Positions 10,001 to 18,534 of a DNA stretch of 64,000 bases are shown here, piece by piece. The position numbers and the translations under genes were made by a program. The stretch's first letter is position 1. Every line of letters begins with the position of its first letter. The notes below the pieces were generated by a model. That model did not search any database, was not told the origin of the DNA, and was given only the letters and a program-made list of their open reading frames with translations. The stretch is taken from assembly GCA_023450935.1 (NCBI GenBank), contig JAEXGH010000005.1:89410-153409 (forward strand), in the 5' to 3' direction. The DNA is from Verrucomicrobiota bacterium. Its GTDB lineage: Bacteria > Verrucomicrobiota > Verrucomicrobiia > Opitutales > Intestinicryptomonadaceae.

Positions 10001-10620
10001 ACCATACGCCTGATTACCGCGCTCGAAAGCAGCCCGACATCGAGTATTTTAACCTCCGAGCCGCCCCAAACAAACGTTCCGCCCGCAAACGGCACGGGCG
10101 CGCCCTCTTTTATATCGGTCTTTTCAACGCGGACAATGCCCGCAACGGAGTCGGCCTTGAACGCGAATTTTTCGCCGTCAATTTTGCACAAAACAGACAA
10201 TTTCGATTCCCCCGCGCCGGTGCAATCAAGCCCGCACGCCCTGCAAATGTCCACAACCAGAACGAGGTCTCCTTCGATGTTCGAAATGCCCTCGACCGCG
10301 CCGCCTGTGCGGTGCGGAATGCGGTGGACTGTCTCGGCGCGCGTAATTTCGCCGACAAACTCGGGCGCCACGGCAAAACGCGTCCCGGCGCGCGAAAACA
10401 CGAACATGGGCGCGCACTCCGCCGCCGTTTTAACGGGCGCGGGAGGCTCGGCGGCAAGCGGCTTGTTTTTCTGGAACGACTCAATCGCCTTCTCCGCGGC
10501 GCGCTCGTAGACAACGCAATTTCTGCAGTGGAGCACCCTTTTAAGCTCCGCGCACGACGCGTCGCCCCAAAGCCCCTCCGCGGCCCAGCAGTGATTGGCA
10601 ACTTTTGCGTCTACGTCCAT
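9997..10620 (-). CDS. CheW-like adaptor with N-terminal cysteine module (WspD-like)
   Basis: The 207-residue coupling protein should bridge receptor and CheA. Residues 70-207 form a CheW domain (FVFSRAGTRFAVAPEFVGEI, VVDICRACGL). The N-terminus has a four-cysteine module, CWAAEGLWGDASC then HCRNCVVY (Cys11, 23, 32, 35). That pattern is known from WspD of the Pseudomonas Wsp surface-sensing system. Its role is unclear, possibly metal binding or a redox contact. The gene lies between the receptor gene (1-base gap) and the kinase gene (4-base overlap), which implies translational coupling. Assignment to CheW is firm; to the WspD subtype, moderate. Confidence 0.88.
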   Translation of the reverse strand: MDVDAKVANHCWAAEGLWGDASCAELKRVLHCRNCVVYERAAEKAIESFQKNKPLAAEPPAPVKTAAECAPMFVFSRAGTRFAVAPEFVGEITRAETVHRIPHRTGGAVEGISNIEGDLVLVVDICRACGLDCTGAGESKLSVLCKIDGEKFAFKADSVAGIVRVEKTDIKEGAPVPFAGGTFVWGGSEVKILDVGLLSSAVIRRMV

Positions 10621-10621
10621 T

Positions 10622-12838
10622 TTACTTTTCCGCGCCGAAGTCCGAGAAATCCGTTTTCAGTTTGTCGAGCTTCTCGCCCAAATTCGCCGCCGAAGTCTGC
10701 AAATCAAGGCGCAGTTCGTTGAGAGTTTCGACCGAATCCGAAAGCTCCGAAACCATATCGAACGCGCGTTCGGAATCGCCCGCATTCGACGCGCACTCCT
10801 CGGAAAGCGACTCCATCGACGGAACGACGGTCTTCATCTGCTCCACGGCGGCGTCCATATTAGAGAGCATTTTAGAGTATTTCAGCGAAAATTCTCCTAT
10901 GCTCTCGAGCATTCTTCCGGAATCCGACAAATCGCGCGAAATCGACGCCTGAATATCGCGGACAATGCTTTTCATCTCCGCCGAAGAGCTTGAAATATTC
11001 TCCGAAATCCTCCCGATTTCGCGCGCCACTACCGAAAACCCGCTCCCGAACTTGCCCGATTTCTCCGCCTCAATCGACGCATTGAGCGAAAGCAGGCTCG
11101 ACTCGTCGGCGACTTTCGAAATCTCCGCGGAAATGCCAGTAATGCCGTTTATGCGGTCGTTAAGCCCCGCGTTTCTACGTATCGACGCGTTTGCGCTGCG
11201 CGAGAACGATTCGGTCAGCCCGTCAACCTGCGAAATGTCTTTGCGCGCGCTCTCGCCGTATTCGAGAGAGGCTACAAGCTGCTTCTGGATTTTGTCTACG
11301 TCGGCCGAAAGCGTCCTGTTTTTTTCCGCAACAGACTTCAGCGCGTTGACAATTTTTGCCGTCTGCATTCCGATTGAATTGGACTGGAAAGAATAGTCGT
11401 CGAGCGACGACGCCAGAAGCTTGGCGGCCGCGGAAAATTCGCCGCGCGCGACTCCGACGGCCGAAAACGCGGAATCCATTTTGCGCACCGCGCGCGAAAG
11501 CGAACGCGAGAGCCTGCCTACTTCGTCGCCGCCCGTTTTCCCGAGCTGGGAATCGTCGAAAACGCCCGCCGAGATTTTGTCGGCGCAGGCAACGCATTTA
11601 ACAAGGCGCGCCGACATTCGCGAGAACATCGCAAAGCCCAAAAACAGAGTGGCGACTGCCGCGACTGCCGCCGTAAAATAACCCCAAGTCGCCGAAGAAT
11701 ACGCCGCCGCCAACGCCGACTGCGGACAGACATGCACCACAATCCAACGCCCCGCGCGCACGGCGGAAAAATACACATAATACGAACGCCCACGCGAACC
11801 GGTAAACACCGCCAGCTTCTTCTCCGACAAATCAGTAGAAACCGTATTTTTTGCGACCGCCAACACCGACTGCAGCAAGTCTTTGTAGAAGCCGTCATAT
11901 TTCGAAAAATCCATTTTCGCCGCGGCGGAATCGTCGCGGACAAGCAGCCCGCCCTCCTCTTTGAAAAAGCTCTGCACGAGGTTTCCAGCGTTGTCGATGT
12001 AGAAGTCAGAAACGGGAATTGTCTTGAGCGTCTCGAATTTGCTCGAGGCTATAACCCTGTCCTGCGGGCTTATCAGGAAGAATTCGTCCTCCGACGAAAA
12101 ACGCATCGACGCCAAAATAGACTGTATTCTCGACATATCGCAGATGAACGAGACCTGCCCCGAATATCTTCCGTCTGAAACAATGGCGGCGGCATACTCA
12201 ACGGACATCGTCTTTCCGCCCGCAATATACGGCTCGCACACGATATACAAATCCTTCTCGCCCGAATCGACGCGCTTTTTCAACGCCGACGAATACACCG
12301 CCAAATCGCCGTCGGTTATCGGCGAAAGCGCAAGTTCTCCGTCAACCCTGCACCAATGCGCCCCGAAACGCCCTCCGTTGGAAGCCGCAATCCATTCGTC
12401 GATGGACACGTTCGTTCTGTTCGACGAAAACTCGTATGTGTCGAGCGCGCCGTCGGCGTAAACGTCCTTGCCGTCGCGTATATTTTTCAGCCCCAGGTCG
12501 GAACGGAAATCGTTGAAATCGGCGTTGACTGTATAGGAGACGCTCGCCCCCGAAAAAATCGGGAACGAATCGAGAGTGCGGCGAATCATATTGACGCTTG
12601 CCGACCTATTCCCGAAAAATATTTCGGCGGCGGCGGCGGAACTTTTTGCCACCGATATACCACGGATATTTTCTGCCGAAATCCTGTCGGCAACGGCCTC
12701 GGTATCGAGCATAAAACGCTGCCGAAACGATTCCGACAACGCCGAAAAACTTTTAGACGACGCGTAGAACACGGCAAAAAAAACCGACACCACAAGCGGC
12801 AACGCGACATACAACAAAAATTTAAACCTTATTCCCAT
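10622..12838 (-). CDS. Methyl-accepting chemotaxis-type receptor with periplasmic Cache-like domain
   Basis: A 738-residue membrane receptor. One membrane helix lies near residues 8-26, a large periplasmic region follows (27-385, with FDSFPIFSGASVSY-type and DRVIASS segments suggesting a double Cache sensor), then a second helix (386-406) and a HAMP-like stretch. The signalling coiled coil has the receptor tip at about 576-606: ADESSLLSLNASIEAEKSGK, then FGSGFSVVAREIG. The tip departs from the usual ADQTNLLALNAAIEAARAG but keeps its spacing. It is the first gene of a receptor-CheW-CheA operon. No chemotaxis CheR, CheB or CheY gene is seen nearby, so it probably serves a non-flagellar output. 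Confidence 0.9.
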   Translation of the reverse strand: MGIRFKFLLYVALPLVVSVFFAVFYASSKSFSALSESFRQRFMLDTEAVADRISAENIRGISVAKSSAAAAEIFFGNRSASVNMIRRTLDSFPIFSGASVSYTVNADFNDFRSDLGLKNIRDGKDVYADGALDTYEFSSNRTNVSIDEWIAASNGGRFGAHWCRVDGELALSPITDGDLAVYSSALKKRVDSGEKDLYIVCEPYIAGGKTMSVEYAAAIVSDGRYSGQVSFICDMSRIQSILASMRFSSEDEFFLISPQDRVIASSKFETLKTIPVSDFYIDNAGNLVQSFFKEEGGLLVRDDSAAAKMDFSKYDGFYKDLLQSVLAVAKNTVSTDLSEKKLAVFTGSRGRSYYVYFSAVRAGRWIVVHVCPQSALAAAYSSATWGYFTAAVAAVATLFLGFAMFSRMSARLVKCVACADKISAGVFDDSQLGKTGGDEVGRLSRSLSRAVRKMDSAFSAVGVARGEFSAAAKLLASSLDDYSFQSNSIGMQTAKIVNALKSVAEKNRTLSADVDKIQKQLVASLEYGESARKDISQVDGLTESFSRSANASIRRNAGLNDRINGITGISAEISKVADESSLLSLNASIEAEKSGKFGSGFSVVAREIGRISENISSSSAEMKSIVRDIQASISRDLSDSGRMLESIGEFSLKYSKMLSNMDAAVEQMKTVVPSMESLSEECASNAGDSERAFDMVSELSDSVETLNELRLDLQTSAANLGEKLDKLKTDFSDFGAEK

Positions 12839-12892
12839 AGGCAGCTCGCAATTTCAACATTGCTCACCCCCTCATTCAAGCTTTTTTTCTCA

Positions 12893-12992
12893 AAAAGCGC
12901 GAGGGCGCGTTTGCTTATGAAAATGAAAATTTTTTATTAAGTAAAAAAAGAAATAAAAAATTTTCATAAGCAAACGCTCTCGGGCTTTTTAT
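12893..12992. repeat. Long hairpin with an 18-base perfect inverted repeat
   Basis: GCGTTTGCTTATGAAAAT (12907-12924) is the exact reverse complement of 12960-12977. The stem continues outward through GAG/CTC to AAAAAGC/GCTTTTT, and the 35-base centre is almost pure A/T. On the plus strand it ends in GGGCTTTTT, so it could work as a strong terminator, but no plus-strand gene ends here. It stands 55 bases before the receptor gene start. Confidence 0.75.
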
Positions 12993-13003
12993 AATTCCTA
13001 AAG
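12986..13003 (+). repeat. Dispersed 18-mer, copy 1
   Basis: The 18-mer TTTTTATAATTCCTAAAG occurs here and, exactly, in the opposite orientation at 27498-27515. In both copies it is followed within about 20 bases by a GGC-AAA-GCC hairpin. It therefore marks a dispersed hairpin-bearing repeat, not chance similarity. Confidence 0.7.
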
Positions 13004-13325
13004 TGGCGGCGGCGGGCAAAGCCCGTTCGCCTTTGATTATTGATTAAAGTAAAGCAACATTGGCTTCAGCCAATTTGCGCCACTTCACAACATATAAAAA
13101 ACGCGGATTGAATGAAATTCAATTCCGCTTTGTCTTTTGGTTAAAGTTTCAATTTAGAATGATTAGCCATTGGCGAAGCCAATGCGGGATACAAACAGAA
13201 AGGCGTAGCGGTTAGCTACGCCGTATTACACAATGAGCGTTCTACGAACTCTCAGGTCAAGGGGCTGCGCCCCTTGGAACGCGTTAAAACGCAGTTTTTT
13301 AACTTTCCTATAAAGTTGTGTCCTT

Positions 13326-13452
13326 AATAGCGCGTCAAAACGGGGTTCAGACAAGGCTTTGAAAAATTTTTGCGCAGGGAGCGTAGTTAGCCTACGTGAC
13401 CAAGCGAAAATTTTTACAAAACGCAGTATCAACCCCGTTTTCACGCGCTATT
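13326..13452. repeat. 127-base rod-like hairpin abutting the pyrE stop codon
   Basis: The outer arms AATAGCGCGTCAAAACGGGG (13326 on) and its mirror ending at 13452 pair at 21 of 22 positions. Middle arms GCTTTGAAAAATTTTTGCGC (13356-13375) and 13404-13424 pair imperfectly, and the tip CGTAG-TTAG-CCTACG (13382-13396) pairs again. The right arm reaches into the last base of the pyrE stop codon, so the structure would form the immediate 3' end of the pyrE message. It may be a terminator or mRNA stabiliser, or a mobile hairpin. Confidence 0.7.
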
Positions 13453-14012
13453 TATGAGCCGGGGTGCACCGCAGGCATCACAGCCAACTCATCTGGGAGC
13501 TTGTCGGCCTCATACGTCGGGAACGAAAACTCCAACAAACTCACACACGGCACTTCGAACTTCGCCTTCCCCTCGCTTCTGTCAACCAATACCGCCGCAG
13601 CCACGGGCTTCGCCCCCGTCGCCTTTATGATGTCGATACATTCCTGCACCCTGCCGCCGCGCGTAATTACGTCTTCGACTATCAGAACTTTTTCGCCCTG
13701 AGCCAACTTAAAATTGCGGCGCAAAACCAAATTGCCGTCCTGCTTTTCGGCGAAAATGAAACGTTTTTTCATCTGGCGCGCCACTTCCTGCCCGAGCACA
13801 AGCCCGCCCATTGCGGGGGCGAGAACGGTGTCGCATTCAATGATGCCGAGCTTTTTGACCAGCATTTCCACAAGCTCGCCAACCCTGTCCATATGCTCGC
13901 AAACGCGCGCGCACTGAAAGAAGTATCCGCTGTGCAGACCGCTTCTGAGGATAAAGTGCCCTTCCATGAGAGCACCCGTGTCTTTGAATATTTGGAGAAT
14001 TTTGTCGTTCAT
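13452..14012 (-). CDS. pyrE: Orotate phosphoribosyltransferase
   Basis: PyrE converts orotate and PRPP to OMP in pyrimidine synthesis. The 186-residue protein shows LRSGLHSGYFFQ near the N-terminus, the catalytic loop region EKQDGNLVLRR, and the PRPP-binding motif VLIVEDVITRGGRV. It starts inside the nudix gene end (4-base overlap), so it is translationally coupled to it. Its stop codon abuts the rod-like hairpin at 13326-13452. Another pyrimidine gene, pyrD, is at 59.6 kb. Confidence 0.96.
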   Translation of the reverse strand: MNDKILQIFKDTGALMEGHFILRSGLHSGYFFQCARVCEHMDRVGELVEMLVKKLGIIECDTVLAPAMGGLVLGQEVARQMKKRFIFAEKQDGNLVLRRNFKLAQGEKVLIVEDVITRGGRVQECIDIIKATGAKPVAAAVLVDRSEGKAKFEVPCVSLLEFSFPTYEADKLPDELAVMPAVHPGS

Positions 14013-14518
14013 AACGTTGGTGGAATTGTTTGTTCTGTTTTAAAATTTACCCCGCCGCCGCAGTCGGCGCGCAGAACGGCAAAACCGGAGTCGCGATAAC
14101 GCTTCCAGATGTCCCAAAGGAGAATTCTGTCGGTGTCGGGGATTCTGACTTTTCCGCCGAAAATGTCGGCTTCGTCGAAAAATTTGAACGCGCCCTCGCT
14201 GATTTTTTCGGGGAGGGCAAATATGCGCTTTTTACAGTCGAAAAGAAACATCAGCCAGTGGCAGCCGCCCTCGTAGGCCTTTTCGGAAACCATCGAAAAT
14301 AGATGCAGGTCGGACTCCGAAATTTCCAAACCGATTTCCTCGCGCATTTCGCGGATTGCGCATTCAAAGGGCGATTCGCCGAGAGCCATTTCGAGCTTTC
14401 CGCCGATGGGACTGAAGAGGTTTTTGTTCGGCTCTTTCAGGCGTTCGATAAGCAGCAGACGCCCGCTTTCGTCCCTGACGAAAACGAGCACGCTTATTTT
14501 GAACGGCAACTGCGGCAT
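14009..14518 (-). CDS. Nudix hydrolase
   Basis: A 169-residue single-domain Nudix protein. The Nudix box (GX5EX7REUXEEXGU) is intact at about residues 39-62: GGKLEMALGESPFECA then IREMREEIGLEI, with all the metal-binding glutamates. The family hydrolyses nucleoside diphosphates linked to another group, but the substrate cannot be named. It lies between purU (22-base gap) and pyrE (4-base overlap), so a nucleotide-related substrate is plausible. That link is inference only. Confidence 0.92.
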   Translation of the reverse strand: MPQLPFKISVLVFVRDESGRLLLIERLKEPNKNLFSPIGGKLEMALGESPFECAIREMREEIGLEISESDLHLFSMVSEKAYEGGCHWLMFLFDCKKRIFALPEKISEGAFKFFDEADIFGGKVRIPDTDRILLWDIWKRYRDSGFAVLRADCGGGVNFKTEQTIPPTL

Positions 14519-14540
14519 ATCGGGAGGGGAATACGGGAGG

Positions 14541-15398
14541 TTAGTCGAAAATTACGGTCTTGTTTTTGTATGTAAGAATCCTGCCCTCTACGTGCAGGCG
14601 AACCGCCGTTGCCAGAGCCTCTCGCTCAAGCTCCCTTCCCTTGCGCATAAGGTCTTCGACATTGTTTCTGTGGCTTACGGTGGTGACCATCTGGGCGATA
14701 ATCGGGCCTTCGTCAAGGTCTTTGGTCGCGTAGTGGGCTGTTGCGCCGATGAGCTTCACGCCGCGTTCGTAGGCTTTATGGTAGGGTTTCGCGCCCGCAA
14801 AAGCCGGCAGGAAGCTGTGGTGAATGTTGATTACGGGCGCGGGGCAGTTGTCGAGAAAATCCGCGCTCAAAATCTGCATGTAGCGCGCCATAACCACGAG
14901 TTCCGCGCCGCTTTGGGTTATTATTTCAAGCTGGCGTTTTTCGGCCTCGGGCTTGGAGTCTTTGTCCACGGGAATGCAGTAGTATTTCAGGCCGAACATT
15001 TCCGAGAGCTGCCGCAGGTCTTCGTGGTTGGAAATAACGCAGGCAATCTCGCAGTTGATTTCGCCCGACCGGCAGCGCAGAATCATATCGCTGAAGCAGT
15101 GCTCGAACTTCGAGACCATAAGCACGATTTTCGGTTTTTGCGAAGATCTATACATTGAAACCTCCATCTCCAAATCGGAGTGGGCAAACTCCTCGAAAAG
15201 CCGCATTTCCTCGGCGACGTCGCCCACGGGAATCCACTCTACGCGCTGGAAGAAAATGCCCTCCTGCCTGTCCCTGTGCTGGTCGGCGTGCAAAATATTT
15301 CCGCCACGCGCGTAAATCCAGCCCGAAACACGGGCGACGATTCCGGCGCGGTCGTGCCCGTGAAGCAGCGCCACAATTCTCTCTTCCTTACTATCCAT
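14541..15398 (-). CDS. purU: Formyltetrahydrofolate deformylase
   Basis: PurU hydrolyses 10-formyl-THF to formate and THF, balancing one-carbon pools for purine synthesis. The ACT domain (about 6-80, IVALLHGHDRAGIVARVSGW) precedes a formyl-transferase-like domain with the catalytic set HHSFLPAFAGAKPYHKAY and GATAHYATKDLDEGPII (Asn/His/Asp). From the ATG at 15398 the length is 285 residues, which is normal. An upstream in-frame ATG at 15440 would add 14 residues with no family counterpart. It heads a purU-nudix-pyrE operon. Confidence 0.94.
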   Translation of the reverse strand: MDSKEERIVALLHGHDRAGIVARVSGWIYARGGNILHADQHRDRQEGIFFQRVEWIPVGDVAEEMRLFEEFAHSDLEMEVSMYRSSQKPKIVLMVSKFEHCFSDMILRCRSGEINCEIACVISNHEDLRQLSEMFGLKYYCIPVDKDSKPEAEKRQLEIITQSGAELVVMARYMQILSADFLDNCPAPVINIHHSFLPAFAGAKPYHKAYERGVKLIGATAHYATKDLDEGPIIAQMVTTVSHRNNVEDLMRKGRELEREALATAVRLHVEGRILTYKNKTVIFD

Positions 15399-15560
15399 AG
15401 GGACGCATACTCTTCCCAAAGACCGAATTTCGCAAGCCAAAAATCTCGATTTTATCCATTTTCCCGATTTCCCGCCCGCGGCGGCGCACTACATAAAAAA
15501 GTTGCTTTTTTGCAAAATTGGTGGGAATATATGCGGGAATAAAGAGTAGGATTATCCGAA

Positions 15561-16403
15561 ATGAAAATTATATCTTCTCCCAAAGAAATGAAAGAGTTTT
15601 CCGCCCGAGCGAAGGCGGAAGGAAGGAAAATAGCGCTCGTCCCCACAATGGGCGCGCTCCACGATGGGCACTTGAGCCTGATTGACAGGGCGAAAGAGTT
15701 GGCCGACGTGGTTGTTGTTTCGATTTTCGTCAACCCCACGCAGTTCGGTCCGAACGAGGATTTCGACAAATATCCCCGCCAGCTCGAAGCCGACGCGCAA
15801 AACTGCCAAGCGCGCGGGGCCGACGCAGTTTTCGCCCCGAAAGCCGAAGACATCTACGCGCCCGACGCCTCAACGTTCGTCAACGAAGAACAGATAAGCC
15901 AATTTCTCTGCGGGCAGTCGCGCCCCAAGCATTTCAGGGGGGTAACGACAGTCGTTACGATTCTGTTCAACATAGTAAAGCCCGACATCGCAGTTTTCGG
16001 CGAAAAGGACGCCCAGCAGATTTCGATTATAGAGCGAATGGTGCGCGACCTGTTCATGGACGTGCAGATTGTCCGCGCCCCCATTGTCCGAGACGCCAAC
16101 GGACTTGCGCTAAGCTCGCGCAACAAGTATATGGACAAGCTCGAACGAGAGGGCGCGGCGCGCATAAACAGGGCTTTGAAAGACGCCAAACAGATGATTG
16201 ACACGGAAAATTGCGACAACGTCGACCGCGCAAAGGCATTTGTAATACACAGTATTTCCTCCGCCAAAGCGCGCGTTATCTACGCGGAAGTGGTGGACGC
16301 CGAAACGTCGCTGCCCGTGCAGAGAATAGAGCGCGGCAAGTGCAGAATAAGCGTGGCGGTTTGGTATGGGCAAACGCGGCTTATCGACAACATTTTGGTA
16401 TAA
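15561..16403 (+). CDS. panC: Pantoate--beta-alanine ligase
   Basis: PanC makes pantothenate from pantoate and beta-alanine using ATP. The 280-residue sequence has PTMGALHDGHLSLI (the HxGH-type nucleotide site), FVNPTQFGPNEDFDKYPR, VFGEKDAQQ and the KMSKS-like loop ALSSRNKYM. It starts a five-gene plus-strand operon (panC-nadB-apt-lipoprotein-DUF486). A plausible promoter, TTGCTT with ATATAT about 18 bases on, precedes it. No panB or panD is in the window. Confidence 0.96.
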   Translation: MKIISSPKEMKEFSARAKAEGRKIALVPTMGALHDGHLSLIDRAKELADVVVVSIFVNPTQFGPNEDFDKYPRQLEADAQNCQARGADAVFAPKAEDIYAPDASTFVNEEQISQFLCGQSRPKHFRGVTTVVTILFNIVKPDIAVFGEKDAQQISIIERMVRDLFMDVQIVRAPIVRDANGLALSSRNKYMDKLEREGAARINRALKDAKQMIDTENCDNVDRAKAFVIHSISSAKARVIYAEVVDAETSLPVQRIERGKCRISVAVWYGQTRLIDNILV

Positions 16404-16424
16404 ACAACGGACGGGAGAGAATAG

Positions 16425-18020
16425 ATGAATTTCGACATCGTTGTTGTAGGCAGCGGAATTGCGGGGCTGAGCTTTTCGCTGAAGGTGGCAAAACTCGGCT
16501 ACAAAGTGGCAATCCTGACCAAGAAGGAACGTTCCGACACCAACACAAACCACGCGCAGGGCGGCATTGCAAGCGTGACAAGTTGCGCCGACAACTTCGA
16601 ATCGCACGTAAAGGACACACTTATAGCGGGCGACGGCATCTGCCACGAAGACGCCGTGCGCGCAATCGTAAAGGCGGGGCCCGAACAGATTAAAAATCTG
16701 ATTGCCGAAGGCGTCGAATTTTCCAGAGATGAAAACGGGGAAGTCGCGCTCGGCAAGGAGGGCGGACACTCGCAGCGCAGAATCCTGCACGTCAAAGACT
16801 ACACCGGGCGCGCAATAGAAGAGGCCCTGCTGAAATCGGTTGCCGCAAATGGGAATATCTCCGTGTTCGAACACCACTTTGCAATAGACCTCATTTTGGA
16901 GTCGAAAACGCGCAAGCTCAAAGAGGGCGAACAAGACAGCGTTGTAGGCGTCTACGTTTTCGACACGAAAAACAACCGCGTAAAAACCTTCACGACAAAG
17001 GCGGTGATGCTCTCCACGGGCGGCGCGGGCTGCGTGTATCTCTATACCACAAACCCCGAAATCGCCACGGGCGACGGCATTGCAATGGCGTATAGGGCGG
17101 GCGCAAAAGTGGCGAATCTGGAGTTCATACAGTTCCACCCCACGGCTATGTATTCGCAGGAGGGCGAACGCTTCCTAATCTCGGAAGCCGTCCGCGGAGA
17201 GGGCGCAATTTTAAGAAACGCCGACGGCGAGGCGTTTATGCCCAAATACGACCCCCGCAAAGACCTCGCCCCGCGCGATATCGTAGCGCGTGCAATCGAC
17301 AGCGAAATGAAGCGTCTGGGCACTCCGCATGTGTGGCTCGACATCACCCACAAGTCGAAAGAGGAACTCAGCGAACGCTTCCCGCAAATCTACCGGCACT
17401 GCCTCGAAAAGGGAATCGACATTTCAAAAGACTATATGCCGGTTGTTCCCGCGGCGCACTATATGTGCGGCGGAGTGCAAACCGACATGAACGCGCAGAC
17501 TTCCATCGGCGGGCTTTACGCGTGCGGCGAAGTCGCCTGCACGGGGCTTCACGGGGCAAACAGGCTTGCAAGCAACTCGCTTCTGGAGGCGGTGGTGCTT
17601 GCAAACAACGCGTCTAAGGCGGTTGACGAATACATCAAAAGCCGCCCCGACGAAGAGGTAGTTGTCCCCGAATGGAAAGACGGCGACATGCGCGATCCCG
17701 ACGAGCGCGTGCTTCTGCACCATAATCTGGGCGAACTCCGCAGAATAATGTGGGACTACGTCGGCATTGTGCGCACAACCCGACGCCTTGAACGCGCCCT
17801 GCACCGCTTGGAAAACCTCAGGCGCGAAGTTGACGAATACTACTGGAATTTCAAAGTCGAACCCGCCCTCATAGAGCTTAGAAACGAAGTGCTCGTGGCG
17901 ATTCTCATAGTCCGCTCCGCGCTCTCGCGCAAGGAGAGCCGGGGGCTGCACTATACGCTTGACTATCCGAAAAAGTCGTCCGAAATAAAAGACACGATAA
18001 TTCAAAAAGACGCCCAATAA
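16425..18020 (+). CDS. nadB: L-aspartate oxidase
   Basis: NadB oxidises aspartate to iminoaspartate, the first step of NAD synthesis. The 531-residue flavoprotein has the FAD dinucleotide site VVVGSGIAGLSFSL, the NTNHAQGGIA segment, STGGAGCVYLYTTNP, and the C-terminal FAD contact LHGANRLASNSLLEAVV. The succinate-dehydrogenase-like fold continues to a helical C-terminal domain. It follows panC by 21 bases with GGGAGAG as ribosome site. Two cofactor pathways (CoA and NAD) thus share one transcript. Confidence 0.96.
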   Translation: MNFDIVVVGSGIAGLSFSLKVAKLGYKVAILTKKERSDTNTNHAQGGIASVTSCADNFESHVKDTLIAGDGICHEDAVRAIVKAGPEQIKNLIAEGVEFSRDENGEVALGKEGGHSQRRILHVKDYTGRAIEEALLKSVAANGNISVFEHHFAIDLILESKTRKLKEGEQDSVVGVYVFDTKNNRVKTFTTKAVMLSTGGAGCVYLYTTNPEIATGDGIAMAYRAGAKVANLEFIQFHPTAMYSQEGERFLISEAVRGEGAILRNADGEAFMPKYDPRKDLAPRDIVARAIDSEMKRLGTPHVWLDITHKSKEELSERFPQIYRHCLEKGIDISKDYMPVVPAAHYMCGGVQTDMNAQTSIGGLYACGEVACTGLHGANRLASNSLLEAVVLANNASKAVDEYIKSRPDEEVVVPEWKDGDMRDPDERVLLHHNLGELRRIMWDYVGIVRTTRRLERALHRLENLRREVDEYYWNFKVEPALIELRNEVLVAILIVRSALSRKESRGLHYTLDYPKKSSEIKDTIIQKDAQ

Positions 18021-18021
18021 A

Positions 18022-18534
18022 ATGGATGCCGAAAAAATCATAGCCCAGATACCCGACTTCCCCAAAAAGGGAATTTTGTTCTACGACATCACCCCGCTGC
18101 TCGCCGCCCCGAAGGCATACGCCGAAGCGGTTGACGCGATGGCGGACGAAGTGGCGAAGACCAATCCTACAGTCATTGCTGCCCCCGAGGCACGCGGATT
18201 TTTCTTCGGCATTCCGATTGCCCAAAAACTGAACCTGCCCTTCATTCCCGTTCGCAAAAAGGGAAAGCTGCCGCGTAAAACGATAGAGGTTGAATACGCG
18301 CTTGAATACGGAACAGGCGTGCTTTGCGCGCACTCCGGCGACATTCCCGAAAACGCGAACGTCGCCATTGTAGACGATATCCTGGCGACGGGCGGCACAG
18401 CGAAGGCGATAGCCGACATCGTTGAAAAATGCGGCGCGAAAGTCGCCTGCTTCGCCTTCTTTATGGAACTTGAATTCCTCAACGGGCGCAACCTTCTAAA
18501 GGGAGCGGACGTTGTTTCGATGATTGTAAAATGA
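18022..18534 (+). CDS. apt: Adenine phosphoribosyltransferase
   Basis: Apt salvages adenine to AMP with PRPP. The 170-residue protein shows IPDFPKKGILFYDITPLL at the N-terminus, PEARGFFFGIPIA (adenine pocket), VRKKGKLPRKTI (flexible loop) and the PRPP motif VAIVDDILATGGTAKA. It starts 1 base after the nadB stop and overlaps the next gene by 4 bases. Confidence 0.96.
   Translation: MDAEKIIAQIPDFPKKGILFYDITPLLAAPKAYAEAVDAMADEVAKTNPTVIAAPEARGFFFGIPIAQKLNLPFIPVRKKGKLPRKTIEVEYALEYGTGVLCAHSGDIPENANVAIVDDILATGGTAKAIADIVEKCGAKVACFAFFMELEFLNGRNLLKGADVVSMIVK

Larger units (their letters stand above)
12839..13451. repeat. 613-base gene-free stretch made of consecutive hairpins
   Basis: No credible gene is seen. 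Instead the stretch holds a row of inverted repeats: a long hairpin at 12893-12992; AAGTGGCG/CGCCACTT enclosing smaller hairpins (13001-13085); GCGGATTGAAT/ATTCAATTCCGC (13102-13128); ATTGGC-GAA-GCCAAT (13169-13183); GGCGTAGC/GCTACGCC (13202-13222); GTTC-TAC-GAAC (13239-13249); CAAGGGGC-TGC-GCCCCTTG (13258-13276); AACTTT/AAAGTT (13301-13317); and a 127-base rod (13326-13452). It separates the receptor gene start from the pyrE stop. Short A/T spacers carry only minor promoter-like text. Confidence 0.8.

Noticed and set aside
12839..13451. CRISPR array
   Set aside because: The repeats are inverted and differ from each other; there are no equal direct repeats with even spacers and no cas genes.
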